NCBI GenBank assembly: GCA_944474755.1
Contig: OX104124.1
Span: forward strand, 8,210,437-8,274,436
Direction of reading: 5' to 3'
Length of the DNA stretch: 64,000 nucleotides
From: Limnoperna fortunei
Lineage: Eukaryota > Mollusca > Bivalvia > Mytilida > Modiolidae
A model generated the notes under the pieces. It saw nothing but the letters and a program-made list of their open reading frames with translations, was not told where the DNA came from and searched no databases. Within the stretch, counting starts at the first letter, position 1; each line of letters begins with the position of its first letter. The translations under genes were made by a program, and so were the position numbers. Of the stretch, positions 1 to 12,712 are shown piece by piece.

Positions 1-257
1 ATACATCTATTCGTAAAGTAATGAAAAAGGTTTCTCATAGCTTTTTATGCAGAAAGCATCATAGCAAATCATAGTGATATATTGTTTTTACTAAAACTGC
101 TATAAAGATAAAAATCAAGCCTTGAAATTGACTGATCAATTTGAAAGAAACTGTACATTTACTTTAATATATAAATGTACTTTCATCGGCACTATTATAT
201 ATATAAATGATTCCTTTTCCATGCTACAGTCGTAATGACATACATATCTTTTCTTAC
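1..257. other. AT-rich noncoding DNA at left edge
   Basis: I see no gene or repeat family in this stretch. It is probably intron sequence downstream of the exon at 258-325, whose donor site opens leftward on the minus strand. Confidence 0.4.
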
Positions 258-325
258 CTTCATACCATTCAGTTTTACTGTTTTCAGTTTGTCCGTAATT
301 TGTATTATTTCATTCGTTGCTTCTC
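258..325 (-). CDS. Probable internal exon, coiled-coil-like, gene unknown
   Basis: On the minus strand a 68-nt segment is bounded by an acceptor-like CTTGCAG on its high side and a strong donor GTAAGAA on its low side. Two frames contain stops. The third is open throughout: two bases, then 22 codons beginning EATNEIIQITDK and ending KLKTVKLNGMK. The alternating hydrophobic and charged residues look like an amphipathic helix. The exon starts by completing a codon begun in the previous exon (1 nt carried over) and ends in phase 0. Its gene would continue left out of the window. I do not recognise the family. It cannot be the direct continuation of the exon at 17821-17860, because that exon ends in phase 0 while this one needs one carried-over base, so intervening exons would be required or it is a different gene. 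Confidence 0.45.
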
Positions 326-610
326 CTGCAAGTGGAATTTTTTAAAAATTAAACTCATTAAATCATTTTAAATTATATTATATGTGGTTTAAGATTTTAA
401 TTTCAATTTTCATGAATACATTATATGCTCTTTAGTACTGGCTAGCGCTAAAGCTGTAGTCAAATTTACAATATTGACATTGTTTCCTTTTTTACCTATA
501 ACGTGAACATTTACTTTTGAAGGATATATCTACTAGATATAAATGCTTAATTATTTGGTTATTCAGCTTCTTAAAGCTATATCTATCGTGGGGTCTATTT
601 TATGTATGGA
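326..610. other. Noncoding, no feature seen
   Basis: AT-rich sequence between the probable exon and the first SINE. I see no supported gene. Confidence 0.4.
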
Positions 611-845
611 GGGGGGCCTCGGTGGCCAAGTGGTTAAGGTAGTTAGTCTACTATTGATCACGTGGTCTGTCAACATTGAGATTTCGGGTTCGATTCTCAC
701 TGCAGGCAGGATGTACTCGACTCCAGTCTTAATTGACAAGGATTGTCAGTTTTCCTACCGCAGGTCGCGGGTTTCGTCCGGGTACTCCGGCTTCCTACCC
801 AATAAAAACTGCACCCCATGATACTGGAAAATTGCAAACAATATA
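611..845 (+). repeat. tRNA-derived SINE (V-SINE / RUDI-like), plus strand
   Basis: The head resembles a Leu/Ser-type tRNA gene: an A-box-like GGCCAAGTGGTTAAGG near 624 and a B-box GGGTTCGATTC at 686-696. The body carries the recurrent motif TTGACAAGGATTGTCAG and, near the end, AATAAAAACTGCACCCCATG. The same head and body occur elsewhere in the window, most completely at 45619-45876. The tail is decayed. A 92-residue reading frame through it is an accident of the SINE. Confidence 0.85.
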
Positions 846-850
846 TATAG

Positions 851-1032
851 GAGTAAGTCGGAGTTCTTGTGAGAATTCCTTACCTTCAACATAAAAACTG
901 CCATTCATTGTCAATCAAGTTTGGAATGGAACACACCCTGCCCCCAAAAGGCTCGAACCCTCAACCTCTATGTTGACATCACGTGATAAATATTACATAA
1001 CTATGTTAACCTCTCGGCCAGTGAGGACCTTC
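851..1032 (-). repeat. tRNA-derived SINE, minus strand, partner of 611-845
   Basis: The reverse complement gives GGTCCTCACTGGCCGAGAGG at the head and a B-box GGGTTCGAGCC, followed by the SINE body. It lies tail to tail with the copy at 611-845, with only a few bases between, so the two form an inverted pair. Confidence 0.8.
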
Positions 1033-1286
1033 CATACCTTAGTAATGTTATCAATGCATACGACAGTATTTATAAGTTCGCATTATTACATGGAAGTTAA
1101 TGTCTTCTTAGATGATGAAACAAATATCTTACCAAAAGGTTAAGTTTTTATATGAATGACATGATTCAATGCTACAAAATGTAAATAATAATGAAAATAA
1201 TAGTAGAATGAAATGTGTTGCATGCACGCAAACTCAGGTGTATTCGTGAGATTTTTTATATGTTTTTTCTTTCTTTTTTCGTATGA
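1033..1286. other. Noncoding between SINE copies
   Basis: AT-rich sequence with no gene or repeat that I can support. Confidence 0.35.
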
Positions 1287-1410
1287 AAGTAAGTTAACGC
1301 CACTGTCATCAACTTTTCAGCTTCCTTATGGCGTCCATTTTTGTCGTGGGAGGAGTTTAAAGTCTCTAACCCACTACCCGTGTGTTAGCAGGCACGTGAT
1401 CAATATTAGA
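1287..1410 (-). repeat. SINE fragment, minus strand, diverged
   Basis: It contains the reversed tail motif GTTAACGCCACTGTCATCAA and TATGGCGTCCATTTTTGTCG, matching the tail of the intact copy at 45619-45876. It ends with a decayed head that includes CACGTGATCAATATTAGAC. An ORF overlapping this region is a by-product. Confidence 0.65.
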
Positions 1411-2974
1411 CTTTTTTCATTTGACGAAATTGCATAAAAAGATGTTCATCGTGTTCGCTAAGAATTATACAAAACCTTTGTAATTTTTTGTGAATACATG
1501 TACATACGTTAAAACTTAAAAGAAATATTACATCTAATGCTTGTAACAGTTTCGAGAAATAAGTCGCACTGACAACAATATACATTTGCTGGTAAAAAAA
1601 AATCATTAGAAAACAATTTGAGTTATCTCTCATTTTGCATAAACTTAATCGTATGTCAATTTCAAGGACGAAGCAAAATGTTTCTACTTTTGCTTTAAGA
1701 TTTGTTTTATAGAAATATTTATATTTTCTTGTGTGCTCTTTTAATTTCTCCCTGTTTCCGGCTAAATTTTGTAATGTGCATTTTAATTGAAACTCACTGA
1801 ACGTGAATTTTTACGTTAATTTAAAGTACATTGACGGTTATTTTACCCGAATTCTATTTCCGTAAAATTTTGCTCTGAATTTGTTCTTGAATTTAACATT
1901 AAATTTAAACTTAATAATATCATTTACAACGGTATTACGTTGCAATATTTGGGCCATTTCGTAGGGCAGAACTATAAAACAAAAACTACTAAAAAGGATA
2001 TTACTAAATCATAATGCCAAGATTTTGAACACATTGACTTTATCATGGTAAAAATTAGAACCTGCTAAAAGTACTTAAAACTTTTTAAACTAATATTATG
2101 TACGATCTGACAAGTTTGAAGTTCACTTAATTTACCTGAAAATCGAAGTTAATGTGAAATGCACATGAAAAACTTTGAAGTAGCGTGAATTTCACATCCA
2201 TATTTCAAATTGTGCTGATGTGAATCAAATGCACATGAAAATATCAATGTTAAATTCTTTTGATTCAAAATTTTAACTTAAGAGAGGAACTTTACATTGT
2301 TGTTTTAATGATTCATATACATACAAATATTTTTGTATAATTTTTATGTCATTTTTCATCAGTCTACACTAATTTTTTAAATGTTTTATTAGATTCTTTT
2401 CTATGCATTTAATAATTCCATTTTCATGTGAATAAGATGCATCTACAGAAAAAATGTGAATATTTAATAAATGCTATACACATATTTTATTGGATATTGT
2501 AGATAACCTTTTTGTCATACTAATTGAAAGAACATTAAAACATTCATACATATTTGCAAAATATTCAATCAATCAATCAATGACCGTCCATACCCCACAC
2601 AATAGATACTGTCAAATCAACATGTTCTATTGATAGATCTATACCATTTTCATAGCTGATTGTTTATTAACTGTTTTTGTCCAGAATATAGCTGAATACT
2701 GCCGTCTAGACGTTAAGCAACAATTCAATAAATCAATTACGAAATGACAGATAATTACAGATTTGATCTACCACATAAAGCATTAGTTGTATGTGCGAAA
2801 TATGATACAAAAATTGAGCACAACAAATGAAAAAAATAGCACGAAAAAGAACCTGAACAACCAGAGCCAAAAGTCAAGGGAACATTTAATAGTCCTGTGT
2901 AGACAAACATGCGCAACAAAAAACAAAAAAAACCCACAAAAATGAACACACAAACAGCTTAGAATGAGTAAGCA
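1411..2974. other. Noncoding, minor repeats only
   Basis: No gene is supported. Around 2150-2250 a motif like GTGAAATGCACATGAAAA recurs in slightly different forms together with GTGAATTTCAC, suggesting an old palindromic repeat. A CAATCAATCAATCAATG run at about 2565 and GACGTTAAGCAACAATTC near 2710 resemble decayed SINE tails. Confidence 0.35.
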
Positions 2975-3720
2975 GTCCCTGTCTTTAATTAGACACACAT
3001 CGAGTTACTCATTGTCATGTCTGGGAAGTCTAATTCAGCAATAGAAAAGACTATCTATGACTCAGCGAAAATATTCGATTGACAGGAAGTTGACAATTGG
3101 AAAGTAAAAGTCATCACACTAGTCTTAGAGTCTAGTTTGTAGCTTTTGTGAGTTTATTCTAGAGAGGTATAAGTAAGAGGTCGACGTAAGGGTATTGGGG
3201 GTGGCTTTAATTTCAAGCTCGTTGGTGTAGATTGAATGCAAATAGTTTCTGAATTTGCCCTAGTGTGCAGGTAAAGAACATCATAAAATACGCGGAATGT
3301 GAAATCAAGATTCTGATTCAATGCATTTTTAAATCTTCGGGCCTTTTAAGTACACAGACTCATAGGACAGGTCGGCAAGGAGAGGAGAGAGCAAATTAGT
3401 ACCCATTGGAATACCAACAGTTTGTTGAAGAATATGTCCTCTGAACATGATAAATATGTTGTCAATCGGAAAATCCAACTCTGGAAAGATTTGCTGTTCA
3501 ATACATTTATTATTTGATTTTGAGTAATTGGTAACGAAGAAAGTTCTCTCATGAGTAATTAGCATGTATTTGTATAGTCTCATACCGTTTGTGCTTTAGT
3601 TTTAGCCTGCATATTAGGGATGGCCGTTTACTGGGTCGAAAAATCAAAGTGGTAATGCTGTTAAACTGGAGACGAGATCCTTAAGATGTCCGTCAGGTTT
3701 TTTAGAAGTTTTGGTATCCA
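2975..3720 (-). pseudogene. Penelope-like reverse transcriptase fragment, decayed
   Basis: Read on the minus strand, the sequence matches the Penelope-like copies at 10700-11754 and 14351-15378 but is more diverged. An 84-residue open segment (3329-3583) contains the conserved LQQTVGIPMGTN block and DNIFIMFRGH. Farther left come the NFPIVNF-type block and the 3' end with the TTAGACACACATCGAG motif. The catalytic YIDD region is not open in the same frame. Internal deletions and frame changes make it a dead, 5'-truncated copy. Penelope-like elements normally pair this reverse transcriptase with a GIY-YIG endonuclease, which is absent here. Confidence 0.75.
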
Positions 3721-3839
3721 CATTTAATCTCGTAAGGCATAAACATAACGAGTTGAGATTGAAATCTAAACGTAAAAATTGTATCTAAATATAATTCAAT
3801 GTCTTCATAGAAAAATCATAGCATTTGCTTAAAACTCGT

Positions 3840-5900
3840 CAAAATAAAAACTAACATAATTAGTATATATTACATTATATTTTCACAACTATATTAAATC
3901 CTCCTTATTAACAAAGCAAATAATTAAAAGTTATAAAAGTGGTACTTGTTAGATCAACTAAAATAAACTACAAAATATTAAATATCAATACAAAATCTGC
4001 ACAAATTTAACAGAGAAACATGCATACCAATCTTCCAAAACCTAATTACATGTAAAAGGTACATCTATTGATAAATGTTTGTCTTTTTAAACACAAATTA
4101 ACTTTCGGCTCTACTTTCTAGACGTCAAGCACAGACTGCATGCCAAACATGTAACTAAAATAACAATGTTCCATTATTACTGATAAACTCAAATTTTGCA
4201 ACATTACGGTTTAAATTTCATTGCTTTTATCAACATTTAGTCAAGAAAAATGATCATGTGTAAAACAAAAGTCGTCATGAAACACGTTTTAAGACATCCC
4301 CAACATGATTCCCCAAAACTCTTTAGTTAATGTGCTCGCTTTTAGATTGTTCGTAAAAATATATAGAGTATGGCAAAGGGAGGAGATTTTTGCAGATTCT
4401 CCTGATTTGACCAGAGCATTTGTGCCTGATATGTGTCATAAATAGATAATTTGTATGCAGTATCAAATGAATTTTATATATAAACAGGGAGACAGTCTGT
4501 AACGTCCCCCTCAAAAATCACTCGATACGTGGTGGTAACAGTTGGTGTGTTGAACGCTATATACGCAGGGCCATATGAACAAATAACAGCTTTATAATTA
4601 TTATGGTTTTACATAACATGAAATTGGGCCAAATAATGAGTTATAGCTAAGTTTTTAAAATGTTCGATTTCAAATATTGCGCCGTGTTTGGAGTGATCGT
4701 TTTTATTATCTCCCTTTTATTTCCACGATCACCTGAACGTTTTAATGTAAATATAAGCTCACTTTTCGTTGAGTTGCATCATTAAATGTCAAAAGTTCAG
4801 GCTCTTATCGTTAACTATTTGTATTGATGTATATATCATTGCAAAGCTGATAAAGAAAAATGTCTAAATATTTTTACTGGAAAGTCTAAAATATATGTAT
4901 TAATACAATAATCCACACCATTACTGGCTACTGTGTAACATAAAAGTTGGCATGTTATATCTGTCAGAAACTTTATTAATTGATTACTACATGCTCCAGT
5001 ATTTGTTTTCAGAAAATATAAGAAACCATTTTTTGATTACAATTTTGTTGCATGACAAACGACTTAGCAGGTAACCTGAACATTAACAAAACTGGCATAT
5101 TTATGATTTGAATATCTCCTTAATTCATAAAAATCCTATATATCTTTCGTAGCATTTGCATGTACGCCAGCAAATAAAAAAATTGCATATAAACGCTGAT
5201 CATATTATAAAATGTAATACATATACGCCTTTAATATACATTACATTGTCATTTTACAATTATCCTGATAAAGAATCAAAATCATTAAAAGTTATAAAGT
5301 GTTAATTGTAATATAAATGAAAACAAACTAAATATGTATGCCAAAATGTAAAAAATACACATAATCATTAAGTAGAGAAACATGCAAAACTGATTTACCT
5401 AAACCTAATTACATTGAATACGTTCAAGTAAGAATATAAAATTAATGTTCCATAACTTTATAAATATGTGTCTTTTCTAAAAGACAGCTAGCTAAATGTT
5501 CCGTGCTTTCTTGACATTGTGCGGAGAGTGTAAGGCAAACATCTACCTAAAATATTTAAAAGAAAAATGTGCCATCGTTACTGATATACTCATGTTAATG
5601 TTTCAATTTCAAGGACCATCATCCCCATTCAGTCAAATCATGATAACATATTAAAAAGGACGTATGAAACACGTTTATAACAATCTCAACATGATTGCCA
5701 AAAAGGTAAAGAAAATTACTTAGTTAATGGCTTCGATTTTAAATTGATGGCTAAAATATGTTAAATATGACGATGGTATGAGATTCTTGTCAGTTTCTCT
5801 GATTTCAAATCCAATTAAAAAACTAAACCCTATGATATACCCGAAGTAGTGCTGTGGCTTAAACCACAAAACCAACAAACATACTGGGAGCCTGTAAAGG
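3840..5900. repeat. Old diverged tandem duplication, period about 1.38 kb
   Basis: The segment 3840-4510 aligns by eye with 5215-5890. Shared landmarks include GAGAAACATGCA followed by CCTAATTACAT, the ATGAAACACGTTT motif near 4278 and 5665, and the TCAACATGATT-type motif near 4302 and 5688. Spacing is constant at about 1.38 kb. Divergence and indels are high, so the duplication is old. Neither copy has a convincing coding region. Confidence 0.55.
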
Positions 5901-6999
5901 CAAATTGTGATTAGGATAAAAATGTATACAAATGTCAAACGAGTTTTACCATTGTTAGTTAATAATTTATAATGATCATCATATGAACAGTATACAACAT
6001 AATGAATACAGATACTATTGAGATTATTCGTTTGTTCTAAGAACTAATTCAGTTACTGATTCCTGATAACTGGTAAATGAACACAAAATCAATACGTCCA
6101 TTCCTATCAACCGCGACATTTATTGTTAAAATTAAAAAAATACGACCTTGTTGAATTATTTGTGTACTTACTTACTAAAAAACAGGCATATCATTTGTAA
6201 TAGATAATGAAGTAACAAGGGTATTAAAACTAACATGTGAATATTGTATATGTATTTACATTAATTTATGTATTTTAGAAGTTTATCTTACATTATATGT
6301 GAGGAAATAATCAAAATAAGAAAGAAAATTATCTTAATAAATGGATTGTGACTAAACTTTTCATGTCATTCATGTCATTTAAACTGTCTTGCAAATGATC
6401 TACTGTTGAATAAAGATGTGCCTTCTCATAAGTGAAAATGGTTCATATTTAATTTAAAGATGGGGTGTCAATAAGCAAGGCTGTTGCATTGTATAATTAT
6501 TTTTTATGTACAAATCTAATTAAAAAAGGAAAATCGAATATTTTTGTTTTGCTACTATATTGCAATTAGTTGGGATACATTTTCCAGCCAAGGTATCAGT
6601 TTTAATATAAAAATGAGCTGTTTAATTGGAAATCTTCTTCGGTCGGTGTTCTTTCCTATTTCTCTTACTTTTTCTTTCTTTACTTGTACTTGTTCTCCTC
6701 GATTCACTGAAAAAAAAGCCATAAAAGTAGCTAAAAACGGACACTTGTGTAGTACCAACGGTTATTAAAGTTACACTGTAAGTTAATTAACTAAACATTT
6801 TAGTTTAAAAGTCCTTACAACGTGCCGTCAGAGAAATCATTTGTTTAAAGTATAGAATAAACATTGGATGGAATTTTATATTATAGTAATAGATAAAGTT
6901 TTAATATATATTATCAATTTGCATATGTACACGGTTGGTAAAAGATATATAGAAAGTAACACGACACATTTGGGGCGGAAAGAGGCATTTTACATTAAA
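5901..6999. other. Noncoding, splice-like motif near 6170
   Basis: No gene is supported. On the minus strand near 6166-6183 there is TTTTTTAG followed by TAA and GTAAGTACAC, the same acceptor-then-donor juxtaposition seen in the tandem array to the right. The 74- and 67-residue ORFs near 6550 overlap on opposite strands and look like chance. Confidence 0.3.
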
Positions 7000-9060
7000 A
7001 CTCTAAGTAATAAATTAAATAATCGATATCAAGAGAAAATGCATTGATGTAATAATTCTGGTTCAAGCAAATCGGATTTACACTTGTCATATAGCTGATC
7101 ATTACTCATACAACTTTTAACACTAAAAGCAAAGATAATTTGAGTGTGGTTAATGTTGTTTTTTCTGGTATATTTAAATATATTGGCTCGAAAGTACACA
7201 TAGAAAAAAAGCAAATAATATGTTGTTACCAATGATAATACAGTGACATTGTAAACTTGATGTAATAATTATATCAATTTAAGTCTATATTTCGATAGCA
7301 TGTGCTTTTGAAATATCCATCGGTGAAAAGATGTCTCGGGTGTAGAAAATTTCAAATAACGTGTGATTATGTTAATTATTTATAAATTTATAGCTGTGGG
7401 TACGAAAGATAGAAGGGAATATATTACAAAAAAAAAAGATTCTCTTAGGATGTATATATCGTCATAAACCAGCTTCGAAAATATCTAATTTAGTTTTAGT
7501 TAAGTAGATATAAGATCATCAACAACTTCATAGTTGATACAAACTATAACACTAAAACCAAATGTGTAGTGTGTTGTCGATATCCGCAAGATCTTTTTGC
7601 AATAAAGAATTCGTTCGATTTTGATAAGACCATTCCAACCAAGTAACCTTTGTAAATAACTTCAGAAGATTGGCATATGAGTGAAGATAACATTGGTATT
7701 GTTGTATTGTTTTATTGGAACATGTATCTGTGAATGTACTCAAGAACTGAAAAACTAATTAGCAATTATAATAGCAGTAATATTGTTCAATTTATGTAAA
7801 AATATATCACATATCAAGTCTATTTTACGATATTATGCGCTCGAGAAAAAATATCGGTGAAAAATGCCTCGAATAAACAGGTGTCAAAACACATAAAAAT
7901 TAAGATGTGATTACATAAATTATTTGTACAAGCATACTGGTGGTAGGAAATACCGAAAGTACAGGATAAATTAGAGATGCGATTAACACTTCATCTATTA
8001 TTTGTTTATTTATGACTTCTGATAATTTGTACAATCCTACTGGTCGTAGGAAAAATAGAAGGTAAGATGATGAATTATAGAGGAAATTTCTTCATCTATT
8101 TATTTCTGACTTTTAAGCTTTCAGAAACACTTTATTAAGTAACAGGTTTAAGGAGAATATGTATGCATTGCGAAACTTACCATACCTTATATAGGATTAA
8201 CCATTGTCATTTAGTAGATAAATAATCATCATTGTTGATGCAACGAATAACAGAAAAACCAAAGATGTATCGTGTTATAGATCTTCTGCACGGTCATGGG
8301 CAATGACAAATTTGTTAAACTTTGATCAGACCACATAAATTTTACAAAAAAATAATTAACTATAAGCAGAATGTCATTTTAAGTCACGATAGCATTGGGT
8401 AAAATTGAGTTGTCTTATTCAAATACTTATTGTTACTCTCTTGGCTCTACTTACATCCTGGAAAAAGAAACAAAAAATATGTTTTAATTTTTCACATCAC
8501 TTAAAGACTATAACAAGGATAAAATCAATCACATTCTACATATATGTAAAAAACAATTTCAATTCAAAGTTTATATTACAATATAATGCGCTTGTGAAAT
8601 AACCATTATAGAAAAATGTCTCGAAAAAGCATTCGTAAAAATTTATAAATGTGAATACATAAATTATTTGTACAAACAGTATGTTCGTATGAAATATAGA
8701 AGGTAAGATTATAAATTATAGATAAAATTTAAGCTTCATCAATTATTTGTTCAATTCTTTCAGCAACACTATTAAATGACAATCTCCAGCACGGTCTTGA
8801 CCAAGACAATGACAAATTTGCTAAACTTTTATAAGCCATCCATCTGAAGATTGAAACGTTATGAATAACTATCAGCTGAATGTCATGTTTAGGTGAACAT
8901 ATCATTAAGTAATGTAATGTTGTTTTGTTAATACACTTATCGTTTCTTTCTTGGCTTCTACTTACAAACTGAAAAAGGAAACAAATAATATTTTTGAAAT
9001 CATCACTTCAGTGGAAGAGCACAGAGTATTGCCAAGAATAATATCATTAACGTTGTAAAA

Positions 9061-12000
9061 TTTACTTAATCGTATATGTAAATTCACAGTTTACAATACA
9101 ATATTAGCGTTTGTGAAATAATCATCTGTGAAAAATGCCTCTTTTTGATATGTGTAAAAACATAAAAATATGGAGCTATTACATAAGTTATTTGCACAAG
9201 CTTACTGGTGGTAGGAAATGTATAAGGTAAAATTATGAATTATAGATTTAAATAAAACTTCATCAATTATTTGTTTGTGTCTGAATTCAAACTGTACGAA
9301 ACACTTTATTAAGTAGCAGGTGTTAGGAATAGAGGTATGCATTCCGGAAATGTCCTTCTGGCATATATGATTGACAGTATTCATTTAGCAGAAATCACTG
9401 GGTAATGTTTTGTTATTTTATTAATATACTTATCGTTACTTTCTTGCCTTGTACTTACTTCCTGAAAAACAAACAAATAATATAACATGTGATTACATAA
9501 ATTATTTGTAAAAACAATATGGTCGTAGGAAATATAAAAGGTAAGATTATAAATTATAGTAAAATTTAAACTTCATCAATTTTTTGTTTATTTCTTACTT
9601 TGAAACTTTCAGTAACACTGTATTAAGTGACAGGTGTTACGAGAATAGGTATGCATTGTGAAATGACATTACAACATATGATTTACAGTTTTCATTTAGT
9701 TGATATACATGTAACATCTTTATTATTCATGCAACATATAACAGTAAAATCAACGATGTATTGTTGTATCAATCTCCCCCACGGTATTGGTCAATACAAT
9801 GACAAATTTGTAAAACGTTAATAACACCACCCATCTAAAGAAACGTTCTGAATAACTTTCAATAAGTTTAAGTGTAGATAACACTGGGTAATGTTTTGTT
9901 ATGTTATTAATATACTTATCGTTACTTTATTGGCTTGTACTTACTGCCTGAAAAAACAAACAAATAATATGTTTGAAATCATCACATCAATGAAAGAGTA
10001 CATAGTTTTGTCAAGGATAATAGAAATGACGTTGTAAAGTTTATCTAATCAGATATGTCAGTTCAAAGTTTATAATACAATATTATGCGCTTGTGAAATA
10101 ATCATTAAAGAAAAATGTCTCCAAAAAGCATTCGTAAAAATTTATAAATAACATGTGAATACATAAATTATTTGTACAAACAGTATGTTTGTATGAAATA
10201 TAGAAGGTACGATTATAAATTATAGATAAAATGTAAACTTCATCAATTATTTGTTCAATTCTTTGAAACTTTCAGCAACACTATTAAATGACAATCCCCA
10301 GCACGGTCTTGACCAAGACAATGACAAATTTGCTAAACTTTGATAAACCATCCATCTGAAGATTGAAACGTTATGAATAACTATGAACAGAATGTCATGT
10401 TTAGGTGGACATATCATTAAGTAATGTAATGTTGTTTTGTTAATATACTTATCGTTTCTTTCTTGGCTTGTACTTACAAACTGAAAAAGGAAACAAATAA
10501 TATTTTTGAAATCATCACATCAATGAAAGAGTACAGAGTTTTGTCAAGATTAATAGAAGTAACGTTGTAAATTTTATCCAATCGTGTCATTTCAGTTTAT
10601 ATTATAATATTATGCGCTTGTGAAATAATCATTAAAGAAAAATGTCTCGAAAAAGCATTCGTAAAAATTTATAAATAACATGTGAATACATAAATTATTA
10701 TTTATTAACCCAATAAAAACCTTGGGTGCACTCAGGTGCTCCGGACGATAAAGCAGTGCCTGCCTCTTATTAGACACCCGTCGAGCTACTTATTGTCTTG
10801 TCTAGGGAAAAGTCAAATCCAGGAATAGGAAACACTACCTATGACTAAGCGAAAATGTCAGATCGTATTTGAGACACTGATTTCCCGTAACGATCAATTA
10901 AGTCGTGGTGCCGAACATAGAACTTCTGGAGAGATAACATCAACCTAGGTACAACAAACCCTTGTTTGAGTAGTTTAGCAGTCAACAGCAGTGATCGGTT
11001 TAGAAAATCTGAATAACTTTCGCAGGATCTAGAATAACGTATAAGTTGTGAAATGTACACACCATACGCTGGAGACCTGGAATGCTGCTGTCGATGAACG
11101 GGAAGTTGACAATTGGAAAGTTGAAGTCATCACGCTTGTCGTAGAGCTTAGTTTGTAGTTTTCCTGAGTCTATTTCTAGAAGTAGCACTAAGTAAGAGGC
11201 TGATCTAAGTGTATTGGTGGTGTCTTTAATTTCAAGCTCGCTAGGGTAAATTGAAAGTAAATAGTCACCAAATTGAACTTTGTTGAGGGACAAAACATCA
11301 TCAATATAGCGGAATGTGAAATTAAAGGTCTGGGCCAGAGTCTTTTTCTTCTTCAGTAGGCCTTCTAGGAACTCAGCCTTTTAGGAGTACAAAAACAGGT
11401 CAGCGAGGAGTGGATCACAATTAGTAACCATTGGAATCCCAACAGTCTGTTGAAAAACATGTCCTCCAAACATGACGAATATGTTGTCAATTAGAAAATC
11501 TAACATGTGACAGATTAGGTCTTCAGTATATTTAGTATTAGCTTTGGAGTCATTGATGACGAAGTAAGATCTGTCATGACTAATTACCAGGTATTTATTT
11601 CGTCTTTTTCCGTTTTTCTTGAAAAAGCAGCGTTTAATATGATCTTTTAGCCTGGTTTTAAGCTGCGTATGAGGGATGGTCGTATAGAGTGTCGAAAAAT
11701 CAAATGTTTTAATGCTGTTACAATGGGGAAGAGATCCAGACCTCAAGATGTCTAACTTCATCAATTATTTGGTTGTGTCTAAATTCAAACTCTCCGAAAC
11801 ACTTTATTAAGTAGCAGATGTTAGGCGAAGAGGTATGCTTTGCGAAAATGTCCTGGCATACATGATATACATGATTTACAGCATACATTTAGCAGATATA
11901 AAATCTTCGTTGTTGATGCAACATATAACAGTGCAAGCAAACATGTATTGTGGTATCAATCTCCTGCACAACCTTGGACAATGTCAACTTTGCTAAACTT

Positions 12001-12350
12001 TGATAAGACCATCACAACTAAAGAAACATTCTGCATAACTGTCAGCAGTATGCCAAGTTTAAGTGTAGATAGCACTGGTTTTGTTATTTTATTAATATAC
12101 TTATCGTTAATTTATTGGCTTGTACTTACTTAATGAGAAACAAACAAATAATATGTTTGAAATCTTAACATCATTGGAATAGTATAATATGTTTGTAATC
12201 ATCACATCAGTGGAAGCGTACATAGTTTTGTCAAAGATAATTGAAGTAACGTTGTAAATTTTTTCCAATCGTATATGTCAGTTCAGTTTATATAACAATA
12301 TTATGCGCTTGTGAAATAATCATTAGAGAAAAATGTCCTTCTGGCATACA
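9061..12350. repeat. Higher-order repeat block, copy 1
   Basis: This block contains several monomers plus the Penelope-like fragment at 10700-11754. It matches 12713-15970 almost base for base over long stretches, for example the segment starting TTTTTGATATGTGTAAAAA at about 9142 and about 12791. Edges are approximate because the monomers are themselves repetitive. Confidence 0.75.
10700..11754 (-). pseudogene. Penelope-like reverse transcriptase fragment, copy in block 1
   Basis: The translated minus strand contains FDFSTLYTTIPH, QQTVGIPMVTN, the catalytic FRYIDDVLS and NFPIVNFPFIDS, all diagnostic of Penelope-like elements. The N-terminal part of the polymerase and the GIY-YIG endonuclease are missing, so the copy is 5' truncated. 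Relative to the block-2 copy it has a nonsense change near 11381-11384 (TAT to TAA, on the minus strand) and a one-base loss near 11070 that shifts frame. It keeps about 35 bp near 10885-10915 that the other copy has lost, encoding part of the KFY..RHHDLIDRYG end. At both edges it replaces about 80-90 bp of a satellite monomer, and the junctions are the same in both blocks. Confidence 0.85.
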
Positions 12351-12712
12351 CGATTTACAGTATACATTTAGCAGATATAAAATCTTCGTTGTTCATGCAA
12401 CATATAACAATGCGACCAAAGCTGTATTGTGTTTTCAATCTCCTGCACGGTCTTGCCCAATACAATGACAAATTTGCTAAACTTTAATAAGACCACCCAT
12501 CCAAAGAAACGTTCTGAATAATTATCAACAGAATGTGATGCTTAAGTGAAGACATCATTGGGTAATGTTGTGTTGTTTAATATACTTATCGTTACTTTCT
12601 TGGTTTGTACTTACACGCTAAAAAAGAAACAAATAATATTTTTAAAATCATCACTTCAGTGGGATAGGAAAGATTATTGCCAAGGATTATAACATTAATG
12701 TTGTTAAGTTTA

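Noticed and set aside
543..821. 92-codon ORF, and tRNA-like A and B boxes suggesting a tRNA gene
   Set aside because: The sequence is a SINE head and body repeated across the window. The tRNA-like part does not fold as a clean cloverleaf and no separate tRNA gene is supported.
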